A stretch of DNA of 64,000 nt, from NCBI RefSeq assembly GCF_014898155.1, contig NZ_CP062938.1, forward strand, positions 1,240,001 through 1,304,000. Reading direction: 5' to 3'. Source of the stretch: Bifidobacterium eulemuris (lineage in GTDB: Bacteria; Actinomycetota; Actinomycetes; Actinomycetales; Bifidobacteriaceae). A model generated the notes under the pieces. It saw only the letters and a list, made by a program, of their open reading frames with translations. It had not been told where the DNA came from and did not search any database. A program made the translations under genes and the position numbers. Positions 51,692 to 60,920 of the stretch are shown piece after piece. Numbering within the stretch: position 1 is the stretch's first letter; every line of letters begins with the position of its first letter.

Positions 51692-53131
51692 GTGACTTCG
51701 TCTGAAACCACGTCAACCAACCATGCCGTCAACGGCACCGACACCGCCGCCTATCCGAAGCATCCGCACCGCGTGATGCTGGGCCTGTACATCGGCGCGT
51801 TCCTCGGCATGCTGTCCGAAACGTCCATGAACATCGCCCTGCCCGACCTGATGGATTCCTTCGGCGTCTCCGCCGGCACCGTGCAGTGGATGGTCGTGGG
51901 CTATATGCTCGCCATCGGCATCGTGCTGCCGTTCGTCGGCCTGATGCTCAAATGGGTCAACACCCGCACGCTGGCGATATTTGCGCTCGCCTGCTTCTTC
52001 GTGGGCGCGCTGGTCTCCACCTTCGCCGTGAACTTCCCGATGCTGCTCACCGGCCGCATCATCCAAGGCGTGTGCACGGGCATCGCCCTGCCGACCATGT
52101 ACGCCGTGATCATGCGCGTGTTCCCGATGAGCCAGATCGGCGCCGCGAACGGCGTGGCCGGTCTGGTCATCATGTTCGCCCCGGTGATCGGCCCGACCGT
52201 CGCCGGCATGCTGATCGGCGCGTTCTCATGGCGCGCGATTTTCGCCATGTTCGCCATCGTCGCCGCGGTCGCGCTGGTCTGCGCCGCCGCGACGCTCACC
52301 AATCCGATCGAGGTGACCCGCCCGAAGATCGATCTGCCGTCCGTCTTCGCCTCCGTGATCGGCTTCGGCGGCCTGGTCGCCGGCGTCTCCATGATCAGCG
52401 ATATGGGGTTCTCCCCCACGGTGATCGTGCTGCTGGTCGTCGGCGTCGTCGTGCTCGCGTTCTACGTCTGGCGTCAGCTGCATATGGAATCCCCGATCCT
52501 CGACCTGCGCGCGCTGGGCATCGCCGCGTTCCGCACGCCGGCCATTATGGTCACGCTGTCGTTCACCTGCACGCTGGCGCTGATGTATCTGGTGCCGCAG
52601 GAGCTGCAGCGCGGTCTGGGCCTGAGCTCCACGGTCGCGGGTCTGCTGATGCTGCCCGGCGGCATCGTCAACGCCGCCTGCTCGCTGCTGGCAGGCCGCC
52701 TCTACGACCGTAAGGGCGCGTCCATGCTGGTGCGCGTCGGCGCGGTGGTCGCGATCATCGGCGACGCCCTGCTGCTGGCGATGGGTGTAGGCACTTCGAC
52801 CGCGTTCTTCGTGCTGGCCCATGTGGTGCTGATGATCGGCATCCCGCTGATGCAGCAGCCCGCCCAGTCCGCCGCGCTCAAGGGCCTGCCGCGCGAGTTG
52901 GCCACCGACGGCAGCGCGATTCTCAACACGATGCAGCAGGTCGTGGCCGCCATCGGCACCGCCGTCGCCACCTGCCTGCTCGGCCTGGGCGAGTCCAATT
53001 ACACGGCCGCCGGCGGCACCAACGCCGCGCAGGGCTTTGTGGACGGCTCGCGTTACGGCTATGTGTTCGGTCTTGTGCTGGTTGTGATCGTGCTGGTTAT
53101 GTCGTTCTTCCTGCGCGAACGCAAAAACTAG
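51692..53131 (+). CDS. DHA2-type MFS efflux transporter
   Basis: 479 residues from a GTG start; GAGAGAGG lies 9 bases upstream and no ATG fits better. Fourteen predicted helices. Motifs include LSETSMNIALPDLMDSFGVS, TGRIIQGVCTGIALPTMY and the antiporter motif C-like GVAGLVIMFAPVIGPTVAG. It is probably a drug:proton antiporter. A PadR regulator is encoded convergently 144 bases downstream, and a leader attenuator precedes it. The preceding DHA2 gene is divergent and a paralogue. Confidence 0.92.
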   Translation: MTSSETTSTNHAVNGTDTAAYPKHPHRVMLGLYIGAFLGMLSETSMNIALPDLMDSFGVSAGTVQWMVVGYMLAIGIVLPFVGLMLKWVNTRTLAIFALACFFVGALVSTFAVNFPMLLTGRIIQGVCTGIALPTMYAVIMRVFPMSQIGAANGVAGLVIMFAPVIGPTVAGMLIGAFSWRAIFAMFAIVAAVALVCAAATLTNPIEVTRPKIDLPSVFASVIGFGGLVAGVSMISDMGFSPTVIVLLVVGVVVLAFYVWRQLHMESPILDLRALGIAAFRTPAIMVTLSFTCTLALMYLVPQELQRGLGLSSTVAGLLMLPGGIVNAACSLLAGRLYDRKGASMLVRVGAVVAIIGDALLLAMGVGTSTAFFVLAHVVLMIGIPLMQQPAQSAALKGLPRELATDGSAILNTMQQVVAAIGTAVATCLLGLGESNYTAAGGTNAAQGFVDGSRYGYVFGLVLVVIVLVMSFFLRERKN

Positions 53132-53154
53132 CCCGTTCCCTCCGCCATGGATGA

Positions 53155-53250
53155 TTTCGGCCGCCGGTTTTCCGCCCGCGGCCGAAACGCTTGGCGGCAG
53201 GACGGCTTATATCGGATGACGCCGCCGACGGAATGTCGGCGGCGTCATCC
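53155..53250. terminator. Two strong hairpins between the MFS and padR genes
   Basis: TTTCGGCCGC pairs with GCGGCCGAAA (53155-53187). GGATGACGCCGCCGAC and GTCGGCGGCGTCATCC make a perfect 16-bp stem with loop GGAAT (53214-53250). They separate convergent genes and can serve both strands, though T-tracts are short. Confidence 0.7.
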
Positions 53251-53274
53251 GTATGAGCCATCTGGGAGGGGCGT

Positions 53275-53799
53275 CTAGTCCTCAAGTCCGAGCATGTCGC
53301 GCAGCCAGGCGAGTTCGGTCTCGCGCGTGGCTTTGGCGGAGACCATGACGCCCCGGCGATAGGGGTCGTCGATCTCCCTGGAGGTGAGCACATGCTCGCC
53401 CTGTTCGAAGAATCCGATACGGCCCGCGGCGAGGTAGTCGTAGCGCCGGCGCAGCACCGCGTCGCGCTCGCCCTTGTCGGGCAGATGCCGCAGGAAGGCG
53501 AGCACCACGAACCAATTGACGGGGCTGGTGATGTCGACGCCGCGCGCCTCGCGTAGTATCTCGGTCAGCCGTTCACGCCCGGCCTGTTCGAGGATCATCG
53601 TGCGACGCTGCCGCCCGCTCTCCCCCACGTCGATCCGCTCGCGCACCAGCCCGGCGGCGATCATGCGTTTGCACGCCGGATAGATCGTGCCGTCGCTGAT
53701 ATTGCGCGCGTAGCCCTGCAGCCGTTCCATCTTCTTGCGCAGCTCGTAGCCACAGAGGGGCCCATCGGCCAGAAAGCCCAGAATCATCAGCTCAATCAT
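53275..53799 (-). CDS. PadR-family transcriptional regulator
   Basis: 174 residues from the ATG at 53799 (MIELMILGFLADGP); the extra residues upstream come from repeat sequence. The winged helix has GYELRKKM, NISDGTIYPACKRMIAAGLV and GRQRRTMILEQAGRERL, followed by a C-terminal helical dimerisation domain. PadR proteins commonly repress neighbouring efflux or reductase genes. It is divergent from an F420-type reductase gene, and a cluster of CCTCGATTCGAC repeats lies between them. Confidence 0.93.
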   Translation of the reverse strand: MIELMILGFLADGPLCGYELRKKMERLQGYARNISDGTIYPACKRMIAAGLVRERIDVGESGRQRRTMILEQAGRERLTEILREARGVDITSPVNWFVVLAFLRHLPDKGERDAVLRRRYDYLAAGRIGFFEQGEHVLTSREIDDPYRRGVMVSAKATRETELAWLRDMLGLED

Positions 53800-53818
53800 G
53801 GTTTCAGCATACCCCACC

Positions 53819-53861
53819 CCTCGATTCGACACGCCTCGATTCGACATATAACGATTCGAGG
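53819..53861. promoter_or_regulatory. Repeated operator-like sites between padR and the reductase gene
   Basis: CCTCGATTCGAC occurs twice in direct orientation (53819-53830 and 53834-53845). CGATTCGAGG lies at 53852-53861 in inverted sense. Position and repetition fit binding sites of the divergent PadR protein, but the sequence is not a known PadR consensus. Confidence 0.5.
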
Positions 53862-53969
53862 GATACAGTGAAAGCCATCACGCGCCAAGCAACCGCGAAC
53901 ACGCGCGAAGACAACACCGACGAACGGCCGCCGCAAACAGCGCGGCCGCATAACACAAAGGAAGTCACC

Positions 53970-54593
53970 ATGACCAACGTCACCATCATCGGAGCAGGCA
54001 ATATCGGATCCGCCGTCGCGGGCATCGCCGCCAAGGCGGGCGCCGCCGTGCAGATCATCAACCGCGACCTCGAGAAGGCCCGGGCGGCCGCCCCGGACGG
54101 CGCCACCGTCGCCGCCTACGGCGAACCCATCACCGGCGACATCGTCGTGCTCGCCCTGCCCTACCCCGCGCTCGCCGACGTGGCGGAACGCTACGCCGAC
54201 CAGCTCGACGGCAAGGTTGTGGTCGACCCGTCCAACCCAATCGACTTCTCCACCTTCGATTCCGTGGTGCCGGCCGAATACGCCTCCGGCGCGGCCGAGT
54301 TCGCCGCCAAGGTTCCCGGAGCGCAGGTCGTCAAGGCCTTCAACACCGACTTCGCCGCGGTGCTCGCCTCCGGACAGACCGATGGCGCGCCGACCACCGT
54401 GCTGGTCGCCGGCGACCACGACGCCGCCAACCAGGCCGTCATCAATCTGGTGAACGCGGCCGGACTGCGCGGCGTGAACGTGCTCGGCGGACTCAAACGA
54501 GCCAAGGAGCTTGAGGCGATGGGCTCGCTGCAGATCATCCTCGCCGTCACCGAGGCCACCCCGTGGACCGGCGGTTTCAAAATCGTCAAGTAG
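53970..54593 (+). CDS. NADPH-dependent F420 reductase-type oxidoreductase
   Basis: 207 residues from the ATG at 53970, preceded by AAAGGAAG. A Rossmann fold starts VTIIGAGNIGSAVAG, with later VVVDPSNPID, FNTDFAAVL and TTVLVAGDHDAAN. Related proteins reduce coenzyme F420 or flavin-like substrates, or act as quinone/ferric reductases. Bifidobacteria are not known to make F420, so the true substrate is unclear. Divergent from padR, which probably controls it. Confidence 0.88.
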   Translation: MTNVTIIGAGNIGSAVAGIAAKAGAAVQIINRDLEKARAAAPDGATVAAYGEPITGDIVVLALPYPALADVAERYADQLDGKVVVDPSNPIDFSTFDSVVPAEYASGAAEFAAKVPGAQVVKAFNTDFAAVLASGQTDGAPTTVLVAGDHDAANQAVINLVNAAGLRGVNVLGGLKRAKELEAMGSLQIILAVTEATPWTGGFKIVK

Positions 54594-54637
54594 TCCCGCC
54601 CGAACCGAAGCCAGGTGCCTGGTTCGCACGTTGACCT

Positions 54638-54686
54638 GAAAGCCGCGCCCCCACATTCCATCGCGAAACGTGGGGGCGCGGCTTTC
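54638..54686 (+). terminator. Strong terminator after the reductase gene
   Basis: GAAAGCCGCGCCCCCAC pairs with GTGGGGGCGCGGCTTTC around a 15-base loop (54638-54686). Confidence 0.75.
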
Positions 54687-54853
54687 GCGTTCCGCACGAG
54701 GGCCGGCGACACGGCCGGCGCATCCGTCCGATCGAAAATTCCGCCGCGCGCGCACGCAACCCACGGAATTTACCCGCCGCGACTAGGATGGTGGCGAGGC
54801 CGCCACCTCACGCAACGGCCCGAATTCGATAGGCGACCGACGGGAGGCGCGCG

Positions 54854-56059
54854 ATGGGCAATATCTGCGACTACGTGCGCGACGAGACGCGCGGATTCGA
54901 CGAGCTGCCGTTCAACGCGGTGGACGCGCTTGTACTGGCGCAGCTTTCGTACGAAAGCATCCCTCCGCTGGTGCCGCGGCTGATCGACGAGGTCGAATGC
55001 TTCGGCACATTCGCACGGCGGGCGCGCCGATTCTCCTGGCGTAATCCCGTGCAATCCATCCGCTCGCTGGCGCAGGCGCCGTTCTCGCCGGTCACGCTCG
55101 AGCAGGTGAACACGGTGCTGCATGGCGACGTCGACGACGTCTGCACGCATCCGGTGCATCTGACCGGCATCGCGGACACCAAGCAGGTGCATGAATTCGT
55201 ACGCGCCACGGCCGCGAACCCCCGTTTCTCAAGCCTGCCGATGGGCGCCTTCGCCGAACAGTTCGACCGCCGCGAGCAGACGCAGTTCGCGGCCGTGACC
55301 TTCCGTCTGCCCGACGGCACGCTGGTGCTGACGTTCCGCGGCACCGACGATTCGCTGGTCGGGTGGAAGGAGGACTTCAATATGGCCTTCCAATACCCGG
55401 TGCCGGCGCAGGAGGCCGCGGCCGAGTATCTGCTGGTGGTGGCGGGCATGTGGAAGGGCCCGATCATCCTTGCGGGGCATTCGAAGGGCGGCAATGTGGC
55501 GGTGTACGCGGCGATGAACGCGCCCGCGAACATCCAGAGCCGCATCACCGCGGTGTATTCGCTGGACGGCCCCGGCTTTCCGAGGGATGTCGTCCAAGGC
55601 GACGCCTATGCGAGCATTATGGGCAAAATCCGCAAAATCGTGCCCGACTCGTCGATTATCGGCATGGTGCTGGAGACGCCGGAGCCGTGCACGGTGGTCA
55701 AGTCGGACGTGGAGGGCGTGATGCAGCATTTCGCCTTCTCCTGGCAGGTGGAGGGTGACCGTTTCGTCGAAGTCGACGATATGGCCGCCAGCTCGCACAC
55801 CTTCAACGAGTCGTTCAACCAGTGGATGACCGGTCTGACGCCCGAGGAACGGCAGCATGCGGTGGACGCGCTGTTCCAGGTGCTGCACGCGAGCGGGTCG
55901 ACCACATTCTCCGGACTGCTGTCGGCCATGCCGCTGGCGTTGCCGGGCATGATCGGCACGATTGTGGGGCTCACGCCGGATGAGCGCAAGCATATCCACG
56001 AGGCGGTGAAGATGCTGGTCACGGCCGCCATGGCGCGCAACACCGCCGTCACGCGTTAA
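54854..56059 (+). CDS. DUF2974-type alpha/beta hydrolase
   Basis: 401 residues. The nucleophile elbow GHSKGGNVAVYAA (about 203) identifies a lipase-like alpha/beta hydrolase. LVLTFRGTDDSLVGWKEDFNMAF is the Mbeg1/DUF2974 signature, and a catalytic His is likely in FNESFNQWM or the ASSHTF region. There is no signal peptide. The start has GGGAGGCG just upstream. The C-terminal region is hydrophobic (PLALPGMIGTIVGL), so it may touch the membrane. The ester substrate is unknown. The next genes (TetR, MscS) follow on the same strand. Confidence 0.85.
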   Translation: MGNICDYVRDETRGFDELPFNAVDALVLAQLSYESIPPLVPRLIDEVECFGTFARRARRFSWRNPVQSIRSLAQAPFSPVTLEQVNTVLHGDVDDVCTHPVHLTGIADTKQVHEFVRATAANPRFSSLPMGAFAEQFDRREQTQFAAVTFRLPDGTLVLTFRGTDDSLVGWKEDFNMAFQYPVPAQEAAAEYLLVVAGMWKGPIILAGHSKGGNVAVYAAMNAPANIQSRITAVYSLDGPGFPRDVVQGDAYASIMGKIRKIVPDSSIIGMVLETPEPCTVVKSDVEGVMQHFAFSWQVEGDRFVEVDDMAASSHTFNESFNQWMTGLTPEERQHAVDALFQVLHASGSTTFSGLLSAMPLALPGMIGTIVGLTPDERKHIHEAVKMLVTAAMARNTAVTR

Positions 56060-56151
56060 GCGAAACGGTCTTTTTATTGGTCAGTTTGCCCAATATTTTA
56101 TTGTACACTGGCCACAATTCGTTCCAGCCGGAGCCATATCAAGGAGGCCGC

Positions 56152-56826
56152 ATGTCACGACCACGACGAGATTCCGAGATCCTGCCGGCCACGACGCGTA
56201 TGGAAAACGCCTTCTGGGAGCTGCTGCGCGCCCAGGAATACCGCCGGATCACCGTCACCGACATCGTGCGCGAGGCCGGCGTGAACCGCAACTCCTTCTA
56301 CTACCACTATTCGGGCCTGCCCGAGCTGGCCGACGCCGCGATCCTGCACGAGGTGGAGCGCACGCCGCTCGTCGAGGTCCCCGCGCCCGATCAGGAGAAT
56401 CTCAAACACCAGTGGGGAGCCCGCGCCAAAGAGCTGATCAGCGCTCCCGAGCAGCGCCAGCGCCTCGACCGGCTGGCCCTGGTCGCGGGATCGCACAGCT
56501 CGCCGGAACTCTTGGATTCGCTATGCGATTTCGGCCGGATGACGATCAGCTCCATGCTGCAGCTCGACACCGAGCATCTCGACCTCAAAACCGACCTGAT
56601 GCTCGATTTCGCCGTCGGGGGCCTGCTCTCCGTGCTACGCCGCTGGCCCACGCTGAGCGAGACCATCGCCGTCGAGGATCTGCTCAACGAGGACATCGCC
56701 GTGCTGGCCATGGGCATGTACCTGAGCATGTCGAAGGCGGATATGCTCGACTACTGGAACCAGGTGTTCTCCAACACCGTGCTCGCCCAGCCTCCGGATG
56801 CCGCCGATTCGAACGAGGTACGATAG
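56152..56826 (+). CDS. TetR-family regulator
   Basis: 224 residues from the ATG at 56152 with AAGGAGG upstream; the longer open frame has no RBS. The N-terminal helix-turn-helix reads YRRITVTDIVREAGVNRNSF, followed by YYHYSGLPEL. The C-terminal ligand domain is divergent. TTGGTCAGT and ACACTGGCCA (about 56078-56112) flank a possible promoter and may be an autoregulatory operator. The gene is directly followed by a mechanosensitive channel gene, which it may co-regulate. Confidence 0.9.
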   Translation: MSRPRRDSEILPATTRMENAFWELLRAQEYRRITVTDIVREAGVNRNSFYYHYSGLPELADAAILHEVERTPLVEVPAPDQENLKHQWGARAKELISAPEQRQRLDRLALVAGSHSSPELLDSLCDFGRMTISSMLQLDTEHLDLKTDLMLDFAVGGLLSVLRRWPTLSETIAVEDLLNEDIAVLAMGMYLSMSKADMLDYWNQVFSNTVLAQPPDAADSNEVR

Positions 56827-56857
56827 CCCCACCCGAACAACCGACATAAGGAGCGTC

Positions 56858-57631
56858 ATGAACGATGTGATGGCCGCCGTAGGCCGCTGGTTCGCGAGCA
56901 ACGCCGGAAAGCTGATCTGGCTGGCGATCGTGGTGGCGGCCGCGGTCATAGCCACCAGAATCCTCAGCCGTCTGATGCGTCATGCGCTCGACAAAACCGA
57001 CATTCCCAGCGCATCGATTTTCATCAACCTCATGCGCGTGCTCATCTGGGTTCTCGCCGCCGCCATGGTGCTGCAACCGGTGTTCGGCATCAACCCCACC
57101 ACCATCGTCACCGCGCTTGGCGTCGGCGGCGTGGCGCTCTCGCTCGGTCTGAAGGACACCATCGCGAACATCATCGGCGGATTCGGGCTGATGTTCGGCA
57201 AGGTGATCCAACCGGGCGATCTGGTCTCCATCTCCGGCACCACCGGCACGGTCAAGGACATCACCTGGCGTCAGACCGTGATCGCGGAGCGTGGCGGCAA
57301 CGAGATGGTGATTCCGAACTCCGTGCTCAACACCGCGCAATTGGAACGTCTGACCGTATCCAACGAAAGCGTCGCGCGTGTGCCGTTCACCGCCAAAGCC
57401 GATGCGGACATCGCCGAGGTGGAGCGCGACATCCTCGCGCGACTGCAGGGCGTCGTCGACGACTGCACCAGCCCCGACAATCCACCGCTGGTCAAATTCT
57501 CCGGATTCTCGCCATACGGCATCTCCGGCGAGGCGCTGCTCTTCGCCGACGCGGACACGCCGCCCTCCACCGTGGCCGACCGCGCCACACGCGCGCTGGC
57601 CGGCGCGGACTGGATGGCGACGGCCTTCTGA
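56858..57631 (+). CDS. Small mechanosensitive channel (MscS family)
   Basis: 257 residues from the ATG at 56858 with AAGGAG 4 bases upstream. Three membrane helices (about 17-36, 59-78, 85-115); the pore helix reads GVALSLGLKDTIANIIGGF. A cytoplasmic beta domain follows (GDLVSISGTTGTVKDITWRQ, IPNSVLNTAQLERL). It opens on membrane tension during hypo-osmotic shock. It is 32 bases after the TetR gene and convergent with the CPBP protease gene. Confidence 0.92.
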   Translation: MNDVMAAVGRWFASNAGKLIWLAIVVAAAVIATRILSRLMRHALDKTDIPSASIFINLMRVLIWVLAAAMVLQPVFGINPTTIVTALGVGGVALSLGLKDTIANIIGGFGLMFGKVIQPGDLVSISGTTGTVKDITWRQTVIAERGGNEMVIPNSVLNTAQLERLTVSNESVARVPFTAKADADIAEVERDILARLQGVVDDCTSPDNPPLVKFSGFSPYGISGEALLFADADTPPSTVADRATRALAGADWMATAF

Positions 57632-57647
57632 CGGACGGTCCTAAGTC

Positions 57648-58643
57648 CTATATCATCTGCCAGACGGTGAGCGACAAAGCGAAGATGATGAAAACGACCA
57701 TGCCGGGATTGCCGAACGCCGTGCGCGCGCCCAACCCGTCGGGAAGCTGCTCGGGGGTCGTATAGAACTCAAGCTTTCTGCGGTTGGTGATCATCAGCAC
57801 CACGCCGACGATCACCAGAACGATCAGCGCCATGCCATACAGGCCGACGATGAACAGTCCGGCCGGCGGATCGACGGCCATGCGCATCAGCTCGGATTCG
57901 CTCAGCTCACCGGTCAGCAGGCTCGGATCCACCAGGGAGAACACCCACCGGGGCAGCATCGAGCCGCAGAAATTGACGATCGCATGCATAATCATCGAGT
58001 AGCGCACGCGGCTGGTGCGCATGTAGACGTACCCGAACACCAGTCCCAGACCGAAGGCGTAGAAGAACTGGTAGAGGTTCAGGTGGAACAGCGCGAAGGT
58101 CAGCGCGGACAGCAGGATGGCGGTTTTCTCGCCGTAGCGGCGCGTGCGGTCGATGATCTGCTTGCGGAACAGCCATTCCTCGAAAATCGGCGCCAGCACC
58201 ACGGCGAACACGAACAAGCTCACGGGATCGCTGTCCAGAATCGCCTCGGCCACCTGGTTGGTGGATTGCCCGCCGGAGATCAGGCTGGACAGCACTGTGC
58301 CGATGATATTGCCCAGATACATCACCGGAAAACAGATGAGCAGCAGCGTGACGAAGCGTTTCGCACCAAGGTCGAAGCGCTTGGTCCGCAAAACCGGCAC
58401 ATTGCCCATGGCCAGCACGCACAACGGCATCGCGACCGCGTACAGCGGGCCGGATGAGGCCAGCATCCCAGCCCAGGACGGATAGCCGTCGGGAAACATC
58501 GACCACAGAATCCCCAGACAGACGATATTGAGACCGACGTAGAAGGCGAGCATCACACTTAACGCGACGCCCACCGTGGAGAAACGCTTGTGCGCGACGA
58601 ACCACGGGTTGACTGACGTTTGCTGTGGCTGATATTGACTCAT
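57648..58643 (-). CDS. CPBP-family intramembrane metalloprotease
   Basis: 331 residues from the ATG at 58643; an ATG at 58652 (MGPMSQ) is equally possible because neither has a strong RBS. About eight membrane helices. The CPBP catalytic motifs are intact: FEEWLFRKQ (EExxxR), FALFHLN and HAIVNF. Bacterial members include proteases of bacteriocin immunity and membrane-protein processing. A hairpin of CACGAACGG/CCGTCCGTG type lies in its leader. Confidence 0.88.
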   Translation of the reverse strand: MSQYQPQQTSVNPWFVAHKRFSTVGVALSVMLAFYVGLNIVCLGILWSMFPDGYPSWAGMLASSGPLYAVAMPLCVLAMGNVPVLRTKRFDLGAKRFVTLLLICFPVMYLGNIIGTVLSSLISGGQSTNQVAEAILDSDPVSLFVFAVVLAPIFEEWLFRKQIIDRTRRYGEKTAILLSALTFALFHLNLYQFFYAFGLGLVFGYVYMRTSRVRYSMIMHAIVNFCGSMLPRWVFSLVDPSLLTGELSESELMRMAVDPPAGLFIVGLYGMALIVLVIVGVVLMITNRRKLEFYTTPEQLPDGLGARTAFGNPGMVVFIIFALSLTVWQMI

Positions 58644-58665
58644 GGGGCCCATTGTAATGTGTGCC

Positions 58666-58711
58666 GTCGCACGAACGGCCCTTCCCCACCCGTCCGTGCG
58701 ACCCTTTTTTC
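58666..58711. repeat. Hairpin in the leader of the CPBP gene
   Basis: GTCGCACGAACGG faces CCGTCCGTGCGAC, followed on the plus strand by CCTTTTTT. It has the form of a plus-strand terminator but no plus-strand gene precedes it within reach. It shares the CGCACGGA motif of the dispersed repeat immediately downstream. Confidence 0.6.
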
Positions 58712-58764
58712 TCCCCCAATCGCACACGGATCCGTCGAAAACGTTGCGATTCCAACGCTTGTCG

Positions 58765-58834
58765 TTATGTGCGGTTTGTGCGTTCGTGTGCGGAAAAGTC
58801 GCACGGACGGATGCGGGGGCGAGCTCCGTGCGAG
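58765..58834. repeat. Dispersed palindromic repeat, copy A
   Basis: About 70 bp matching copy B at 63422-63489: TTATGTGCGG...TGTGCGGAAAAGTCGCACGGA...GCTCCGTGCG. The GTCGCACGGA and CTCCGTGCGA parts pair as a hairpin directly downstream of the ABC operon's last gene. Confidence 0.8.
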
Positions 58835-58842
58835 GCCGCCCT

Positions 58843-60012
58843 TCAGACGGCCAACGCCGCCACCGGCCGCGGCGCGACCACCACGTCGGATCCGACGGCC
58901 AATCCCGCGGGCAGCTCGTTGGCCGGCAGCTGCACGGTGACGCGCAGACGCTCGCCCAAGGCGACCGCCACATCGACACGGGCCAGCGCGCCGAGGAAAT
59001 GCACCGCCTCCACACGGCCCGGCTCCCCCACATGCGACTGGCCGCTCAGCGTCAACGACTCGGGGCGCACGAGCACGGTGACGTTGCCACCCGCGCGCGA
59101 ACCGTCGATCAACGGCACGCGCTGCCCGAACACCACCGCCTCGTCACCGTTCGACACGCCGGGCAAACGGTTGGTCAGGCCGATGAACGTGGCCACATAT
59201 TCAGTTTCCGGGCGCTGGTACAGCGTCTTGGGCGCGGCGATCTGCTCGATGCGCCCATGGTTCATCACGCCGATGCGGTCGGCCACGGCCAACGCCTCCT
59301 CCTGGTCGTGGGTCACGAACACGGTGGTGGTGCCGGTTTCGAGTTGGATGCGGCGGATCTCGTCGCGCAGCTGCACGCGCACCTTCGCGTCCAGCGCGCT
59401 CAGCGGCTCGTCGAGCAGCAGCACGCGCGGATGGACGGCGAGCGCGCGGGCCAGCGCCACACGCTGCTGCTGGCCGCCGGACATCTGCTGCGTGTATTTG
59501 TTCGCCTGATCCGACAGGCCCACCAGTTCCAGCTTCTCGCCGGCGATGCGCCGACGCTCCGCCTTGGACACGCCGCGCACCTCGAGCCCGAACTCGACGT
59601 TCTGCAGGGCGGTCATATGGGGGAACAGCGAGTAGGACTGGAACACCATGGCCATCTCGCGCTTGTTCACCGGCGTGGCCGTCACGTCCTGCCCGCCGAC
59701 CAGGATGCGCCCGGCCTGGATATCCTCGAGTCCGGCCAGCGAGCGCAGCGCGGTGGATTTGCCGCAGCCGGACCCGCCGAGCAGCACGACCATCTCGCCG
59801 GGTTTGATATCGAGGTTGAAGTCGTCAAGCGCCTTGTCCGGGGATCCCGGATAGATTTTGTCGACATTCATCATCTGGATGCCGCCGCCGCGTTCGCTGG
59901 ACTCCTTGAGTACGGCTTTGGCGGCTTTGGTCACGATGTCGCCGTCGGCCACGGCGGGCTCGAATACGTCGGCGGTATGCGCGACGACGGCTTTCTGTTC
60001 TGCAAGAGACAT
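58843..60012 (-). CDS. ABC importer ATP-binding protein (PotA/FbpC-like)
   Basis: 389 residues from the ATG at 60012; the long open frame beyond it overlaps the permease gene out of phase. Walker A is LGGSGCGKST, the signature MSGGQQQRVALARALA and Walker B LLLDEPLSALDAK. A C-terminal TOBE-type domain follows (VTVLVRPESLTL, GRVEAVHFLGALARVDVAV). It couples ATP hydrolysis to import through the two permeases upstream. The N-terminal 45 residues are an extra hydrophilic tail. Confidence 0.94.
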   Translation of the reverse strand: MSLAEQKAVVAHTADVFEPAVADGDIVTKAAKAVLKESSERGGGIQMMNVDKIYPGSPDKALDDFNLDIKPGEMVVLLGGSGCGKSTALRSLAGLEDIQAGRILVGGQDVTATPVNKREMAMVFQSYSLFPHMTALQNVEFGLEVRGVSKAERRRIAGEKLELVGLSDQANKYTQQMSGGQQQRVALARALAVHPRVLLLDEPLSALDAKVRVQLRDEIRRIQLETGTTTVFVTHDQEEALAVADRIGVMNHGRIEQIAAPKTLYQRPETEYVATFIGLTNRLPGVSNGDEAVVFGQRVPLIDGSRAGGNVTVLVRPESLTLSGQSHVGEPGRVEAVHFLGALARVDVAVALGERLRVTVQLPANELPAGLAVGSDVVVAPRPVAALAV

Positions 60013-60029
60013 GGGATTACCTTCACTGT

Positions 60030-60920
60030 TCACTGTTCTTTGGAGCGGCGCATCGCCGCGGAGATGAGGTCGAGCGCCACGAGCAGGATCACGCCGAACA
60101 CCAGGGCGAGCAGCGACATGGCGGTGGAGATCTGCGAATTGGATTGGCCGAGCTGGTAGAGCGCGACCTGCAGATTCATGCGGCCGAGCAGCGAGGCGAC
60201 GGTGTATTCGCCCAGCACGACGGCGATGGAGATGAACGAGGCGGAGAGGATGGACTGCCACAGGTTCGGGATCAGCACGCGCAGGAACACGCGCGGCCAT
60301 GAGGCACCGAGCGAGCGGGAGGCTTCGACCAGCGTTTTCACATCGATGGAGTTGAGTCCCACGGCGAGCGCGCGGAAGGCGAACGGCATGACCAGAATCA
60401 CGTAGGCGAAACACAGCCAGATCGGCTTGGTGCTCAGCACATCCGCGGACAGCCATCGATAGATGGGGCCGAGTCCGACGACCAGCACGATGGCGGGAAT
60501 GGTCAGCGGCAGGGTGGCGACCCATTCGATGGCGCGTTCCAGCCGGCGCGAGCGGATATGCACGATAACCATCGTCGGCACCATCAGCGCCAGCATAAGC
60601 GCCACGGTCACGACGCACAGTCCCAGCGAGGAGCCGAGTCCCTGCCATAGCACGGTCAGGTCCGCGCCGAGCGAGGAGCCGTCGCCGGTGAAGATCGCGC
60701 GCCATGCGTCGAGACTCCACCGCCCGGAGAGCGGGTGGCGCACGGTGAACAGGAACATGGCGAGCAGCGGGGCGAATAGGAACAGCATGGTCAGGGTGAG
60801 GACCACCGTTTTGATGATGTTCTGCCGGCGGATGCGCGCGGCACGCAGCTGCGGCGGTTTCGGCGCGGCGGTCGCGGCGGGCATCGCGGATGATGCGGAT
60901 GATGCGTGCGTCACTGCCAT
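60030..60920 (-). CDS. ABC importer permease (second subunit)
   Basis: 296 residues, six predicted helices. The EAA-loop is DVKTLVEASRSLGASWPRVFLRVLIP. The start overlaps the first permease stop by 10 bases. Part of the PotC/FbpB-type group used for polyamines, ferric iron or 2-aminoethylphosphonate. The first 45 residues are Ala/Pro-rich and low in conservation. Confidence 0.92.
   Translation of the reverse strand: MAVTHASSASSAMPAATAAPKPPQLRAARIRRQNIIKTVVLTLTMLFLFAPLLAMFLFTVRHPLSGRWSLDAWRAIFTGDGSSLGADLTVLWQGLGSSLGLCVVTVALMLALMVPTMVIVHIRSRRLERAIEWVATLPLTIPAIVLVVGLGPIYRWLSADVLSTKPIWLCFAYVILVMPFAFRALAVGLNSIDVKTLVEASRSLGASWPRVFLRVLIPNLWQSILSASFISIAVVLGEYTVASLLGRMNLQVALYQLGQSNSQISTAMSLLALVFGVILLVALDLISAAMRRSKEQ

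Noticed and set aside
53970..54593. Evidence for an F420-dependent metabolism
   Set aside because: Only one reductase-like gene; no F420 synthesis genes are seen and the family often acts on other cofactors.
58666..58711. The hairpin followed by CTTTTTT as a plus-strand terminator
   Set aside because: No plus-strand gene reads into it; the preceding plus-strand gene (mscS) ends 1 kb earlier behind a convergent gene.
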